NCBI GenBank assembly: GCA_030272585.1
Contig: BSYQ01000006.1
Coordinates: forward strand, 129,001 to 193,000
Direction: 5' to 3'
DNA length: 64,000 bases
From: Bryopsis sp. KO-2023
Taxonomy: Eukaryota > Chlorophyta > Ulvophyceae > Bryopsidales > Bryopsidaceae
The number at the start of each line of letters is the position of its first letter. Position 1 is the stretch's first letter. Below, one piece after another: positions 24,860 through 38,691 of the stretch. The notes below the pieces were generated by a model. It ran no database searches. It had not been told where the DNA came from and worked only from the letters and a program-made list of their open reading frames with translations. Both the position numbers and the translations under genes were made by a program.

Positions 24860-27051
24860 TCTTATATCCATGCACGCCGACCTCGACGATGAGGGAGGAC
24901 ATACCGCGCCAGTCTGATCTGGCGGCATAGTTCGAGTTTTTCTCACTGGCGTTTGTGCGAAGTTTACTCGGGCAGAAAGCCGTTCAGACCTTTCGATACG
25001 CTTGCGGAACTGAGGTTATGCTTGCTGGAGGTTGAAGTTGAGAAATACAACACACGAGGAACCAGGAAACGTCAACGTGACCCCGGGAAGGTTGAATTCC
25101 CCGGTTGGGGCATCTAAAATCCAACCCGTGCAAAAGGTTCGAAAAGTTCTTGAAGTGTGCGACGCCCACTGAGTGCCCTGCCACCGGACGACGTCAGTTG
25201 TTTTTCAGACTCTCTACCTGGCTTTCGTTTCTTTGAGCAAGACCTATGGCATTCTACTCCGCTCGCGAGAAGGCGTTTTCTTCCCAGCCACAAGGCCGGA
25301 ACCAGACGTCCACACCCCACCTGCGCTGGGTCGAGGTGTGGTGACCTGTTCTCTAGGAATTCTTGGCATGTCTAAAAGGGGATGGAGTGAATGTGTGGCG
25401 CGACGGACACGTGACAAAAACGAATTTATAGTGTTACGAATGCAGGGCAAGGGCACCCAGCATATCAACTTCGGCTTTGGGCTTTGTTTGCAAATTCAGC
25501 AAGCATGACTCACTCATAGCCCAGGAAAACGAGCCTGTAGAAACGAGGCGCTGGCCACCAGTCAGCTGGTGAAGGGTCGATTCTATCAACTCATTTGTAA
25601 TTAAAATGTGACCAATCCTAGCCACGTCCTCGTGTTTTCTTGGATCTTTGAATATCATGAGGAATAATTACGTGCTTTTTAGAGGGTGTGAGATTCCCAC
25701 AGTCAACCCAACGCCAGTCACCCATCAGGTCCGCCAGCATCTGATACTTGTTAGTTGGGGGGCCACTGGCCACTGGCCCCGGGCCAGGCACCCCTCAGCC
25801 AACATGTGATTGTTGTTGTTATTGATGGGTCTTTGAACGTCGTTATTGTTTGGTTGGGGGAGAACTGCCGATCGTCATCCACAGTAGTCAATGTCACAGT
25901 GTCAATAGCTTGCAAACTGTTGACATCGAGGAAGGAATCCATGACTTTTTCTTTGTCGTTCAAGTTTGGTCTGTGTATGTTTTATTTTTACTCAACTTTC
26001 TCCCATATCTTTGTAACGCAGGACAAGATGTCGTCACATCAATCAATCAATCAATGATTATGTCGTCACATACCCATGGGTGGTTGGTCCTGCGCTTTGT
26101 TGGAAGTATATGGGAGGATGAACCTCCTGTTTATGTTAAAGTTCGGAAGGAATTGTAGAAATTGTGGATTGTGAAAAGCCAGAGAATCCCTGACACGTAA
26201 TTAAATTTGTCTCATCATGGAGTATTCGATTCTGTGTTTACTCCTTTTTCATCACTCCCCCCCCCCCCAAAAAAAAAAACGGAAAAAAGTGATCACTAAT
26301 AAGAATGTTATTGGCAATAAGCATAGTCCAAGCTTCTTTCATCATTAGAACAATATCACAGGGTGCAATATTACAAAAAACCCAAAACCCCGGTGCTCAA
26401 CTGGATTACTTGAATCAGAAAGAACACCATCAACATCACGACCCCCATCCCAATGCAAACTAAATCCACATCTGTTTGGGTTTCCTCCTCAAAATATCAA
26501 AACGAAACCTAGATTCCACCAAAGTTAGGCCGTCTTGCCCCCCCCTCCCCCTCCCACGTGGAAGTCTGCTGAAATATTTTGATTGTTGCATAATGTATAA
26601 AGATCCTGCACCGTTTGGTTTTTGCCATCCTTCCTAAAACGCTGACACTATTCATATCAGTTCTGTGGCATGCGAATCACTACTGCCATTACTCTCCAGT
26701 ACGCCAATTCTTGAAAAGAAAGCAGCAAGATACGGGTTCCTTAACACTAAAGCTAGCTGTACCACCCCTAAAAATAATCAAATGACAAGTGTTTTCACTA
26801 ACGATATCAACAGTCATATTAGAAAGGAACAGAAAAACCTGCCCACAGTCCTAAACCTGGACCTCCATGCAAATGCCATTCAAAAAAGCCCTTGTCGGGC
26901 TATCTTATTCAACAATACACTGGCCCCATGGTTATTCTCGGGAAAAAACTAAAAACAGCCTTCTAATCAGTGCCGATTGTTCCAAACCACACTCATTCAG
27001 CCTAAACAGGGGCTTGGGAGGGTGCCAGTCTCTGGTGAGATCGCAAGATGC
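24860..27051. other. Intergenic
   Basis: No supported gene. Left of about 25.7 kb the DNA is GC-balanced with short open frames on both strands that lack convincing splice sites. Near 26.03 kb there is a CAAT tetranucleotide repeat flanked by two copies of TGTCGTCACAT. At about 26258-26280 a C run is followed by an A run. The rest (to 27051) is A/C-rich 3' flank of the leftward gene. Confidence 0.4.
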
Positions 27052-28885
27052 TTAACACCAGGACGACTTTTTGCCAATTTCTTTCACTGTGAACCAAAAC
27101 ATCTGGGTTCCAACAGTGGCTAGAAAACTGAAGCCTGCTACCCCGCACCAGCAGAATTTTTTCAATTCTTTGGCATCCTCACAGCCATCCTGAAGTGTCG
27201 ACTTCAGGAATCGATACCTAGATCTCAACTCCAGAAGGTACAGGATAAAAGTGGGCACCACAAAGCCCACGAATACATGCACAAACGCCCCCACCAGCCA
27301 GCATGGATAATCGCCAGGCAAAGGGCCAGGCCTATTCAAAGGGTATCCCAAAACGGAAATCCTTACGAGCACATCCTCAATTCCATAGCCCACCTGTGAA
27401 CATTAAACACAAGGGGTCGAAATCAACAAAATAGAAACCCTCATTTTTCAGACTGAAACCCACAAGCTGGCAGGAAAAAGACTTGAAAAAAAACAATGCT
27501 TGTTAGTAAAAATATATTGTACACACTTCACAATCTGTGTAGTTTTTGCTACAGGCATCGCCATCAAACTAAGAGATTCATGCAATCCCTTGACCAATGT
27601 GGCGGACCATTTCTCCAACATATTGGTTTCGAGGTTCCTAGAACGTGAATTTATTCTGGGGTGGGCAGTGGAGATCTTGTCCATGCTCCACCGGAAACCC
27701 AAGTCAAAATGCAAGGGGCAAAAACGAACATTATCTCTCACCTCATTCACGCTATTTGCCAGGATTGGATTTACTGTACAGTCCCCGTGAAACGGAACAA
27801 CCCAAGGCAAGCTGACCAGGGTGGCCAGACCTTGAACCCAAACATGCATGTTGAAAGGAAGCCTTAGCCCCAAAGAGGTGAACACTAGGGGGGCTATGGT
27901 GGTGGTGGGTGGGGCATCCAGCACACTTTGGCCTTCATGGTTCAGGAAATGGCTTTGGTAATCCATGACAAAACTGAGTGTTGCCATCCCACAAAGAAGG
28001 GCCCGCACGAAAGGTAGGACCTGGAGTCTTCCCTACTCAGCACCACAGTCAGTATTGATCAGTTTGTTCGACAATGACATGCACACCAAGAAATCAGCCA
28101 AATTAATGAATAGACAGGGCCCATGTCACTCGTATGCATGGTGAGTGGAATATATGGGTTTTATTAACCTTGAGTAACACGTTCAGAAAAACTAAAAGAA
28201 AATAAAAAGAATGAGCAAAGCACAAGAAAATTGTGCATAACGGGCAGTCTTTATAGTGTCCTGATTGATTCTCTTTAAACAGCCCAGGCTGAAAGCTGCC
28301 TGTCCATATGACTGACGTGGACCACTCCCAATCAAAAGCGATAAACCAAGTTACAAATCAGGTTATTTTTTTTAGCCTATGGTTGAATTCTACCCGAAAA
28401 CTGTCATTATCATTACCTTCGGATTGTTGGAAGTGTAGGGAAACCTGCCAGATCTGCAACATATTCCCAGTATGCCAGGTATGGCTATGCACAGAATCAG
28501 TCGACACCAGTGAAAAAGCGACATCCCAGTCTTGGCTCCACAAACCATTTCAAACAATATGGCACCGGCAGCCAGCCCACAGGTGTTCAAGTCAGACATG
28601 CACACACTCCTGTGTATGGAAGTGAGGTATGTGTGCTCCAGTTTTGGCTGGTGGAAATTCAGCAGGTGATTCCATGGGCACAAGGGAACGCTCTGCCAAG
28701 GTGATTGGACATATCCAGCTTGTGGGCATTTGGCTGATGGCCCAAAGCCTACAAGAAATCAGAAAAATAAGACAAGTATCAAAAGATGGATGGATTGATG
28801 TCAAAAGACAATTCCTAAAGGGATCCACAGGGGTGAATTTTTTGACAAAAAATTTCAATATGAATCGAGCATGTCCGTGTGCCAT
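27052..28885 (-). CDS. Unrecognised multi-pass membrane protein
   Basis: Family not recognised. Three exons join in phase: 28748-28417, 28020-27532, 27393-27052 (stop). A short 5' exon, perhaps starting at the ATG at 28885, is needed but its donor is unresolved, so the N-terminus is uncertain. The protein has many hydrophobic segments (CRLILCIAIPGILGICC; MHVWVQGLATLVSLPWVV; a C-terminal pair HVFVGFVVPTFILYLLEL and a helix before GTQMFWFTVKEIGKK) and several Cys. The segment from 28748 begins FGPSAKCPQAGY. The last exon ends with a short Lys/Ser tail. The mix of helices and conserved-looking polar loops argues for a real integral membrane protein. Location and substrate are unknown. Confidence 0.55.
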
Positions 28886-31800
28886 CGTGTTCTTTTTGAA
28901 AAGAGCACGATTTCTGACTTCGCTCGAGAAATCCTACGACCCCATTCGCAACAGGGTATGGCGAGTATCAAGGGCGAACTGAAATTCGCATGATTTTATA
29001 GCGATCGAGGCATTCGATCCACGCAAAGGTGTTTTCAGTGTGCGTCCACCTTTTTTCTTGTCAGCCATGGTTGTGCCACACGGGTACGCAGGTCGTCGAC
29101 TCTCTCATCGAGTAAGGGTTGATGTAGGCGTTCTCTTACTGAAAGCGACCTTCCAGCGAGGATGATATGGCGTCCAGGGAAGATTTATTTTCGGGGATGG
29201 GAAGACAACACATGGTGGCGGCTGCATGATGTCAGCAGGTCGGGGTCCGTGCTCAATCTGATAATCACGTAATCAGAAAACAGAGTCTTGAATGTGTGAG
29301 AGGTAACACCACATATTGGGTAATGGCCAAGGGCTCCATGGTCAGGGAAAGTTCCAGAAGAGTTCGAACTCAACTCAACTCAATTTTTGGTTTGGCGATG
29401 GTTATTGAAAAGTTTACTCTTGTGGTATTCTTCCATAAATAATCTCCAAAAATAATCCATTCAGTTGAGATTTTTGTTCTATGTGGAACAATGTGAAACC
29501 AGTCCAGATTTCTGAGTTATTGTTGAATGCAGCCCCAATTACATACACAACCTTCCCACAGCGACACGCGTTTTTTTTTTGTTTAATTTTTTTGAGGCCA
29601 ACCCTCAAAAGACACCATCAAAACAAACAGTGGCGGACCCCACAAAAAAAAGAGGACCACTCACATTTAAAAGAAAAAAGAAAAAAAAAAGAAACAAAGA
29701 AAGAAAGAAAGAAAAAACAACATAAAAAAGCAAAAATGAATGGTGCGTTGGGCAAACCAGAGAAAAAAAAGCCTGTTTTTGCTTGTATCTATTACTGAAC
29801 TTCCTCAACCCTTTTTCGTCAGAAAACCCTCCCTACCAAATGTGTATTTCGTTTTTTCCACCCCCTTTTTTTTTCTAACTGAGGTTTGTTGTGGCTGTGT
29901 ATATCTAAATGCATATCAACAAGAATATACCCCTCCCTCCCTTGTTCTCTTTTCGTACAAACCGAAAATTGAAAAAAACAAATGAAAAAAAATATACCTG
30001 TTTTGTTTTTTTTTGCTTTTGTTTTTTTTTCTCTCTGCCAAGAACAACATCGCTGGAATTAGCCAAATTAAGGGAAAAAAGGACCCCTCCCCCCCAAATG
30101 ATTGATTTCGCCACTAATTTCCCCCCCCCTCCTCTTTTCTTCATTAAAAATATAGCTATCACAGCAATAATCAAGAATAATCCCTTTTTTTACTAATCCC
30201 TCCCCCTAAGAAGAAACAACGTGAAAGTGTAAGCAGTTAAAGGTAAAAAAAGAACGCCAATCCTACCCCTGTTTTCTCTCTTTCTCTTGCCAACCACCCC
30301 CCCTTTCCCCTCCTCCAAATATGTACAACTTGGAACCCGGGCCAAGGTTTCCTTTATATTTTTTTTGTTTCTTTTTCTTTTATGTGGTTTCTTTTTTTCT
30401 TTTTTTTTCTGTCTTTTTCTTTTGTTTAGCTCGGCCGATTATCTTTGGCTGAGACGTTATCCTGAGACTTTCCACAAAACCCAAAATCATAATACCCATA
30501 TTGATTCTCTTTTCCTTTTCCTGTTTACAGATAACAAAATCAGCATGGTTTTTGGTAATTTCTTTTTTTTTTTTTTTTTTTATGTTGAAAAAAAAATCAT
30601 GGCTTATACTTTAAAAGTGACCCTCATCAACAGCCAGTGTCATCCACCTTTATGCAAAAAAAAAAAAAAAAAAACGGAAATAAATAAAAAAAAAGAAAAA
30701 TTATGGGCTGACATCTTCATTTCTCTTTTTCATAGATACATTATCTCTTTCCTTTTTTTTTTTTTTCTGTTTCCCCAAAACTTTTTTTTTTTTTTCAAAT
30801 GCACTCGAAAAACATGGGCCTCTTCTTTTCCAGAAGAAAAGACGCAAGCTCAGGAGAGGGGATTGAAAAAAAAAAAAAAAACACCGATTCCAACCCAGAC
30901 ATCTGCCTGCCAAAATAAATATACATATATTTGCATGACAAACCACATTCCCTTTTCTCTCCACACCCCCTTTTTAGATCTTTTTTTCAAAGTCTTTCAC
31001 AACTTTTGCCTATTGGACGCTGCCCCTGAAAGCCGCCCTCTCCGAAAAGCCTTGCACTCCATGTCGAGTTGACTCCATTTCTTATTCCCCACGTTCACAG
31101 ACAGACAAATTCTCATAGTAGGTTTCGACCCCAAAATCCCCAATTTCAACATACACCCCAAACCAAACATTACCTGTCTCTTTTTTTGTTCTCTTCTCGC
31201 CCACTTCCGACACCCTTCGGGCAAACGTCCTTATTCAATAAAAAGCACTGGTTCAACTCAGAGAAACCCCACATTTTTCATTGACCCCCCCCAAAAATCT
31301 GCCAGAAAGTCTATAAACCGACAGAATCCACCCTCTCTCTCCTGCCAGAAACCGGCACAAACTGCCGGAAACTGATTTGTTGGCAAGAAATTTCTTGGCT
31401 GCCTGTGGCTGCCAAAATTGAAAGAAATCGACAGAAACTCACCTCCCAACAATAGTAGCAAAAAAACCAAACTCAGCAATCGCTATCAGGAATCAGAGCG
31501 ACATCAATTTCACAAGAATCGACACACACATTGCCAATTTCCAGCTGGAGCTGCCAGAAATGTATCGCTTTTCCGACAGAAACTGCTGAAAAAAATCCCA
31601 CAGTTGTTCAACTGGATGGCTCCTAAAGCTTGCCAGCACCTGCCAGAATCGACAATATCTCGCCCCCCGAAAAAGAGCTTTTTTCTTGAGCCTCACATAA
31701 TTGAGCTTTCTTGCATCCCCTCTACGGCCAGCTTCAGCCGGCCACTCGGATTTTCTTTCTTTCTTTTTCCAAACCCCAAACCCAATATGCTTGGAGGGGA

Positions 31801-32801
31801 ATCCATTGTATACACACAGACTACCTTTTTCTTTTCAACAATACCTAGAGCCGAGCAAAGGATTAGTTTTTTCTCTTCGTTCAGTTGACATGCCTTTTTC
31901 AATAAGTAAAAAAAAAAAAAATTCACTTAAAAAACCATGACATCCGACTGATTTTTCCCGTGGCTCTTCATAAGTAAAAAAAAAAGAGCGAAAGACTTTA
32001 AAAAAGACTGCCTAGTTTTTCTTTTCCCAAGGCTCTTTTTTTTTCCTCTTGCCCAACTAAAACAGACAAACCGAAAAAAAAACAATCTCCCCTCTCCCTC
32101 AAAACCTAAAAAGAAGAAAAAGGCAAATTATATTATATGTGAAGAAAAGAAAATACATCCGACTGGGTAGATAAATAGAAAAAGGGGGGCAAAAAGAAGA
32201 AAAAAAAATACCGAACCAGAATTTTTTTCTTCTTCGTTGTTTCTTTTTTGGGGGTCAAAACCCCTCATCGGAAAACAGCTCCGCAAATTCTCTCCATCAT
32301 TCTATCTCTGTTTTGTTTTCTTTTTTCCTTTTTTTGGATAGTTATAACTACTCCATTGAAAAGAATGTCCGAAAAGTGTTAGGTCGTCTTGGGTAAATTT
32401 TTTCTTTTTTTTCTCAAACTCCACAAACCAAACGAATTCGATCATAACGTTCGGACATTTAAATCGACAAGTGTGGCACAGGTAATTGCCAGAAATATCC
32501 ATTTTTTTGAGCAAACAAAAATGCATGGATATTTTTTTTAACGTAATATTTGCCTGTCTCTCTCTTTCTTCTGTACATTCCCTCCATTAATCCTCACACA
32601 ATAGCTTGTTTAAGACATAAAAACGCCCTGTAACTTGGATTTGGCAAAACAGAGCATATATATATATAACACTGAAACTAAAACTACCCTGCCATGCACG
32701 ACCAATACGCACATTCACTGCCCAGCCAGATAAAGCTTTCCCAAGTCCTAACCTCGGAAAAAGAAAAACAAAGAACCAATCAAATTTCGAATCGTTCTCT
32801 T
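28886..32801. other. Intergenic, A/C-rich 3' flank of MAP65, homopolymer-rich
   Basis: Nearly 4 kb without a supported gene. From about 29.4 kb the + strand is strongly A/C-rich with runs of A, T and C, a GAAA repeat near 29690-29715 and several C-run/A-run junctions. This matches the downstream side of the leftward MAP65 gene. The 261-residue open frame at 30287-31072 is Phe/Lys homopolymer translation and is not coding. Confidence 0.55.
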
Positions 32802-35800
32802 TCAACCCCTCATGGTCCGGTGCCTAATTCTAGACACCGGAATTCCCGGTTTCGACACTCTCCGATTTTCCCCACCGTTTTGCACATCCGGGTCATAACC
32901 GCCGATGCTACCGTACATCCCTCGGCCATTCCCCACTTTCCAGTCCCCAGAAGCCATGATTATATCGCTCGCGCGCATGGGGGTTTGTCTGGAGGAGGTC
33001 CAATCGCCGCTGGACATGATATCTGGATCCGGTGGGTTGTCTCCATTATCGCTGGGGTGGTACTCCACCGATTGTCGAGTCATTTTACCACTGTGAACTG
33101 TCTGCATGACCGAATTAACCTTTTCCTGAGTTCATGAAAAAGCTTTCAATCAACACACTCTTCGCCAGACAATTACCAAAAAATCCCAGGTGCCAATTTG
33201 GCAGTCAAAAATCACAATGATGAGAAACAAACCGCTTTTCTTTGAGTACTGAATAGAATATTTGACCCAGGGTAATACGCCCGGTCCACGACACTTCACA
33301 GAAGTAGAACCAGCATTGAAAAGAACTGCTGTCAGGCTGCATATCAAGGGGCCCCAGAAAGGTAACCCTCTTTCCCCACCTGTAAGGGGTTGTGATTTCT
33401 TCGCCTCAAATTCTTGACATCCAAGTCGACACTGTGAGCAGAAGTCAGTGTCCTGGATGACCTGTACGAAAGCTGGAGGCTACCTGGAATTCAAGAAGTC
33501 ATGGCTCATTCTTTCAAATAGAAAGATATGTAATGTAATTATAGAGATATCCTTATTCAGTATATAGAGATATCCTTATTCAGCCTATAAACATACACAC
33601 TCTCATAGTTTTATCACCATGTCTCTTATCTGGTTCGTTTTGCATTTAAAAAAAAAGTGAAAAACAGGTTATAGATTTGTTGAGGAGAATTGAGTGGCCC
33701 CAGCCTCACCTGCCCTGGGATTCATGCTGCCGAGTTTTAGACGGTCTGGTGAATAGTCTCCGCTTGGAGTCACTGTACTTGCTCTCGACACAGATCGGCC
33801 CATCGACCGATTAGTGCCATTCCCCTGCAACAATTTGATAGATTCTTTCACACCCTAGACCCTCAGAAAACGCACCCATGATAAAAAAATCTTACCCTGT
33901 CGGGACATTGGAACTATTCTAAAAATATCAAAAAAAACTCTTTTTCTTTTTAAACTTCCAACCACCTCCCCAAAAGAGGTGGCCTTTTTCCAGCTTTCCC
34001 AAACGTTTTGCAATACGAGGTTTGGGTTCACCCCTTTCGCCACAGGGGCCCTTTGGCACCAACTCGAAACTTCTTGATGATTTTTGGTTGGAACCACCGT
34101 ATTGAGTAGGCTTTAAACCAGACTTGGTGCAAATACAGATAATTTTTTTTTTCCTCGTCTACTTTTTTCTGTTTTTTTTCAAAACACCATACTTGCGACA
34201 GTTGCTGCGAGCCATAGGACGCCTTGGTTCTTTTGGATTGCCCATTCTTGGATGTCCTTGCTGCCCGCTTTGCGGCCGTCGAAGCCTCCAGTTGCTGGGC
34301 AAAGGCTTCCAAACTCTCCTTGTAGTTCACCCCATCAAAAATGAAAGGACACCCTTGGGTCTACAAACACCACACACACACATGAACGGATCAAATAACG
34401 AAAACGAAGCAACCTTGGGGCTATTTTCACTCGAGCCAGCTGTTCAAGTGAATTTCCCTGCCCAGACGTGCCAGCTAAATATACGCAGCCAACGATTCTG
34501 TCATGTTTCTTGTAGAAACTAAATAAAAACATCGAAAAGACTGTAGAATTCAGATTTTATGGCAAGGTCACCTGTTCCCACATCATCAAAGCTTCGCGTA
34601 AATTTTCAACCATCGCTGGCATCTTATCGCGAATCTTGCCAACCTTCAGAGCCTTTTGTAAATTTCGGTTGCAGTCTCGTCCTTGTTTTCACAAAAAAGC
34701 GATGCAGAAAACAAGAACACTTCAGGAACAGCAACAAAAAAATGTGCACTTTTTCAAGATCACAATTTCCTTATCTTCTGGCAGACACCAATGGTGTGCT
34801 GTGCTTTTTTCCAACATCAACATCATTTTTTTTTTTGCCCATCTAACATCACCATTCAGGAGGGCTCCTCTCATTCAAAAATAAAACGCTTGCGAATCCA
34901 AAAATGCACTGAAATCAAATATTCGCTTGCCACAATTTCTTTATGCTTTCCCAATCTATACAAGTGTGTTTTTGTCTCCAGGAGGTCAAATCACACGTTG
35001 CAAAAAGTAAGAATAAAAAACTGTGAAATCGAAGTGAAAATTTTATTCCTCCCTCCGCTTGGCAGACCTGTTAGTAGCGATTCCCATTTGCCGATCGAAT
35101 TCACCAATAAAAAATGGGACCCAGATTTGTTATTCATTTATTTATTTTCTCAAAAGAGAAAGAGAGACATACCTTTGTAGCGACCTTCGTCTTGTTCGTA
35201 AGCGATGAGCCAGCAAACCTCGCCCTTGGATGCCTCAAGCTCCAACAGCATGGATATTATGCCCTCACGTTTCACCCCCAACTCTGCCACCTCTTCCACC
35301 ATTCGTATCAATTTTCCCAAAGCATCAGACACCAAACCCACCGAAGCGACCTACGTTCACAGAAAAAAACGACACAAACGTTCTCCGACTGCCTATCCAA
35401 ATTTCTAGCATTATATCAGGCCACTTTTTCGCGATTCATCCAAAGGTTTTAAAGATATTTTAAAGATAACACTGGTTCATTCTACTTTCCCCATCGCTGG
35501 GTGGCCTGCCAGCTTCACAATATGCAAACTCATATATGCACTACAACTACCGGAGGTGATATGTGCGGCTTGAAATACTGTTGAATCCTGGAAAAATATC
35601 TAGTGCTGGAAGGTTGAAGAGGTTCAGTACTGGAAAAAAACGAAACAGGAGTGCCGGCTACAATGTTGAAGGGTTAATTTTTGCTATCATGTTACCTGTC
35701 CATCGCCCCCCTCAGCAGGCAGCAATGGAGTGAGATCCGGCATTTCCAAATGCGTGTTCTCACAAAGCAAGGCCAATTCCTGAATTCGTTCGTCGATCAA

Positions 35801-38691
35801 ATCTTGCAACAGAGCTGCCTTTGCTTTCTCGAGCCTCGTAACCTGAAATGAAAAAACAAAAAAAAAATCAATCCCACTCCTCTTTTCTCTTATTTCAGGG
35901 AGGGCAACAAAAACATAAAAAAAAGGGGAAAAAAACAGACTCTGTGCAAAGCAATCTGAACTTTTCTGTATCTTCACGCTCGACAGCAGTGAAATTTCTG
36001 GGTTTTTTTCCCAGTGTATCTTATCAAGGGCAACAGCCAACAAAATGCTCTCAACTTTTTCAAAAAATATCAAAAATATCACCGATGTTGACACTATTGA
36101 TTGCACTATCTTGATGCGGTCAAAAAGTTACGATGTTCATTGAGCTTTGATAAATCGATACCTCTGCCATGCACTTGTCTATTGACTTTGAATGGAGTCT
36201 GGTTGGACCCTCCAAAAGACGCTTGTGAATGCCCCTGTCAATGTCATCCTCCTCAACCTTCAGAACCTACAATGAAACCACCAACAAACCCAACCTCGCC
36301 ATAAAACTCCAGGCAAAAGAAAATATAAACATCGTATGTTCCATTGCGAAAAAAATTAACTCCATTCCCTGGAAATAATGGTCATTCCTATGGCTGCTTT
36401 TCTTTGTGTAGAAAACGATCCAACTCTATGATGCAATTCTTCCAGTATCTTCCAGCACTAGTAATTGATGGAGGGGCATAAACATGTTATCACAAAATCC
36501 ATTCTTGCTAAAAGCAAAGGTTAACTGACCACCTCTCGAGAAACGATGCAAGTTGGAGACTTCAAAAAGTCATCCCCTTCGTTGTTTTTCCTCTTTTCGA
36601 CGTTTCCAAAATATATAATTGTAGGAGCATTGCTTGCCAGGCAAGAGAACTGCGGCAGTGACCGTCTACGATTCTCATCTTGACCCCACCTTCCAAAGGT
36701 TGTGAAGCACTTCGGACAGCTCGGAAGCCTGCTGCTCTCGCACAGGTTTCATTTGCTTGGTGTCTTCAATTGCGCACTCCAAAGCCGAAAAAGTCGCATC
36801 CGATAAATCCAGCTCTATATCTTCGGGGCGAAGGTCAGACCTGGAAACAAGAAATTAGTAATCAGGCAAATTTGATTTTCAAACCTGTTGCTTTTTGGTG
36901 CCTCAGAAACTGAGCATATTAAACGACCTGGGTTCAACCGAATGCTAGTTTTCGCCCTCTGGATTTTCCATAACATAATACACATATATTCCGCCTAAAA
37001 CAGGGGCCAGAAAACGAAAAGCAGTTTCACTTCGAAGGAAAAACAATGCAAAACTTGCATGTGCAAGAAAAACTGTGTGTTCATCTGGGATTCAAACATG
37101 ATAGAGCTCCCTCCTCAGTTTGAATAGTTGTTGATGATCAGCAACATCAAGAAAATCTGAAATTCTCCAGCACCTGAAATCATTGGACGCATGATGTCGG
37201 CGGAATTGAGTGTGAAATTGGCCAGGCAGAGCTTCCCTGTAATATCGAAGACTCGGATGTGCGCTTTCTGCAATGGCCACGTCATCTTCACCCAGTTCGA
37301 TGCAAATCTAAAGTTTCCAAGTGAAAAAACAACAAATGTGATATTTTGCATGCGATTGTGTGTGTGTGCATGTGTTTTTTCTACAAATCCATACAGAAAA
37401 TACCCTCGAGCATGATTGGAGAAAATGGTGTGAAACTGAATGCACTACCAACCTTCAATTTTCGCTGGGATCATTTAACCACATCACCAGTTGCGTAACA
37501 TATATCTATATATATTCATGAGAAAGAGCAAATATCATGTTTTGTATGGTTAAGTAGCTGGGGAAATGAAAAGAAGCAAAATCTAGAAAAACATAGATTC
37601 TGGTGCAGAAGCAGGTGTAAAAATCCAACCTTTCGCAAATGCGACAGGACAGCTTCCAGTTCCATTTCCCTCCTCTGTTTGTCCGCTGTACACATCTCAA
37701 TTTCGTGCTTTAAGTGTTTCATCACATTCAGGCTGAACCCCGCCTGAAAACACACAACCAAAAATAGATCTCCAGTCGAGTTCTTTCCAAAAAAAGTTTT
37801 TTCTCGAAAAAGAAAGGGTGACAGCCAAAGAATTAGAGAACAGTCTATTTCCTCAGTCAGACTCTATCCCCACCCCATGTTCAATCGACAAGAATGGGGT
37901 CAGTCGAACAATTGTGATGGTTGCGACAGAGCAGCGTAGCACCCCAACTCAATAAGGTGTTGATATTTTTCTTCAACATGCACCCCTTCCTTTCTCAATC
38001 TATGTAACTTTTCTTTCAGAAAATATTTGAAAGAGGCCATCAAAATCATTAGTCATGTTGATTATTTGCTGTTATCGGCATCACCCAACACAATTCCTTG
38101 GTCAACCCCATGCCTGGACGGTTCCAGGTTCTTTCACAGCATTTCCCTCACCCGGTCATGCACAGGGGAGGGGCTGGAATGACCCAGTCTGGCCCTCAGT
38201 CTGCCGAGCTCCTTAGTAAGTTTCTGGAACTCCGCAAACTTCTCTTCTCGAGCTGTCTCCCACTCGGTCAGTAACTCCAAGGCCGCGTTGTATCGCATCC
38301 GCAGAGTCCACCCCGGCCGCGCATCTCCACCCAGCAGTGACTCCACGCTTCGAACACCCTCCGCACAAGAAGCGTCATCCTCACCCAGCTCAGCCCGGAT
38401 TTCGCATATTTGTTTAACGGCGTCGTCCAAACGCCTGCGTAGGTGTGCTTGCTGCGACTCGGCTCGGTCGACTGCATTGCCCCAGACCCGAGAAATCGCT
38501 TCCGTGACATCGGCGAGCTCGCGCTCTTGTTCACTCCGGCTCATCCCCGTGTCCTCCCATATTCGGCACAAGCGCTTCCCACACTCCCTGGTCGTGTGGG
38601 TATAATCCTCGACGTGAGAGGATAGCAATCCCCAGTCATCGCCGACGCCTTGCAGAAGCGCGTCCAGACGGTCAGAGGGCGGGCTATCCAT
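32802..38691 (-). CDS. MAP65/PRC1/Ase1-family microtubule-bundling protein
   Basis: These proteins crosslink antiparallel microtubules in spindle midzones, phragmoplasts and cortical arrays. Twelve exons join with perfect phase into 721 residues: 38691-38152, 37743-37630, 37307-37174, 36840-36690, 36266-36162, 35842-35696, 35350-35173, 34681-34572, 34360-34193, 33824-33710, 33483-33380, 33101-32802. The N-terminal block has LCRIWEDTGMSRSEQEREL, the family's dimerisation-region hallmark. Long coiled-coil segments follow, then the spectrin-like microtubule-binding region with ICIELGEDD, HNLWK, VTRLEKAK, EVCWLIAYEQDEGRYKGRD, NLQKALKVGKIRDKMPAMV and PFIFDGVNYKESL, which matches FLYDGV of plant MAP65. 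The tail is basic and Ser-rich with TP/SP-like sites (VTPSGDYSPDR), likely phosphoregulated. The start was chosen at MDSPPSDRLD because it precedes the family domain directly. It is about 130 residues longer than Arabidopsis MAP65-1, mostly in the tail. Confidence 0.93.
33543..33586. repeat. Short tandem duplication
   Basis: Two copies of an 18-base core, AGAGATATCCTTATTCAG, sit 22 bases apart in the MAP65 intron between the exons at 33483 and 33710. It is a minor local duplication. Confidence 0.85.

Noticed and set aside
30287..31072. 261-residue + strand open frame
   Set aside because: Translation is dominated by Phe and Lys from T and A homopolymers. There is no domain and no sensible composition.
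33890..34080. Possible extra MAP65 exon (basic frame GPCGERGEPKPRIAKR)
   Set aside because: All donors in that frame give a phase that does not match the next exon, whereas 34193 joins 33824 perfectly.
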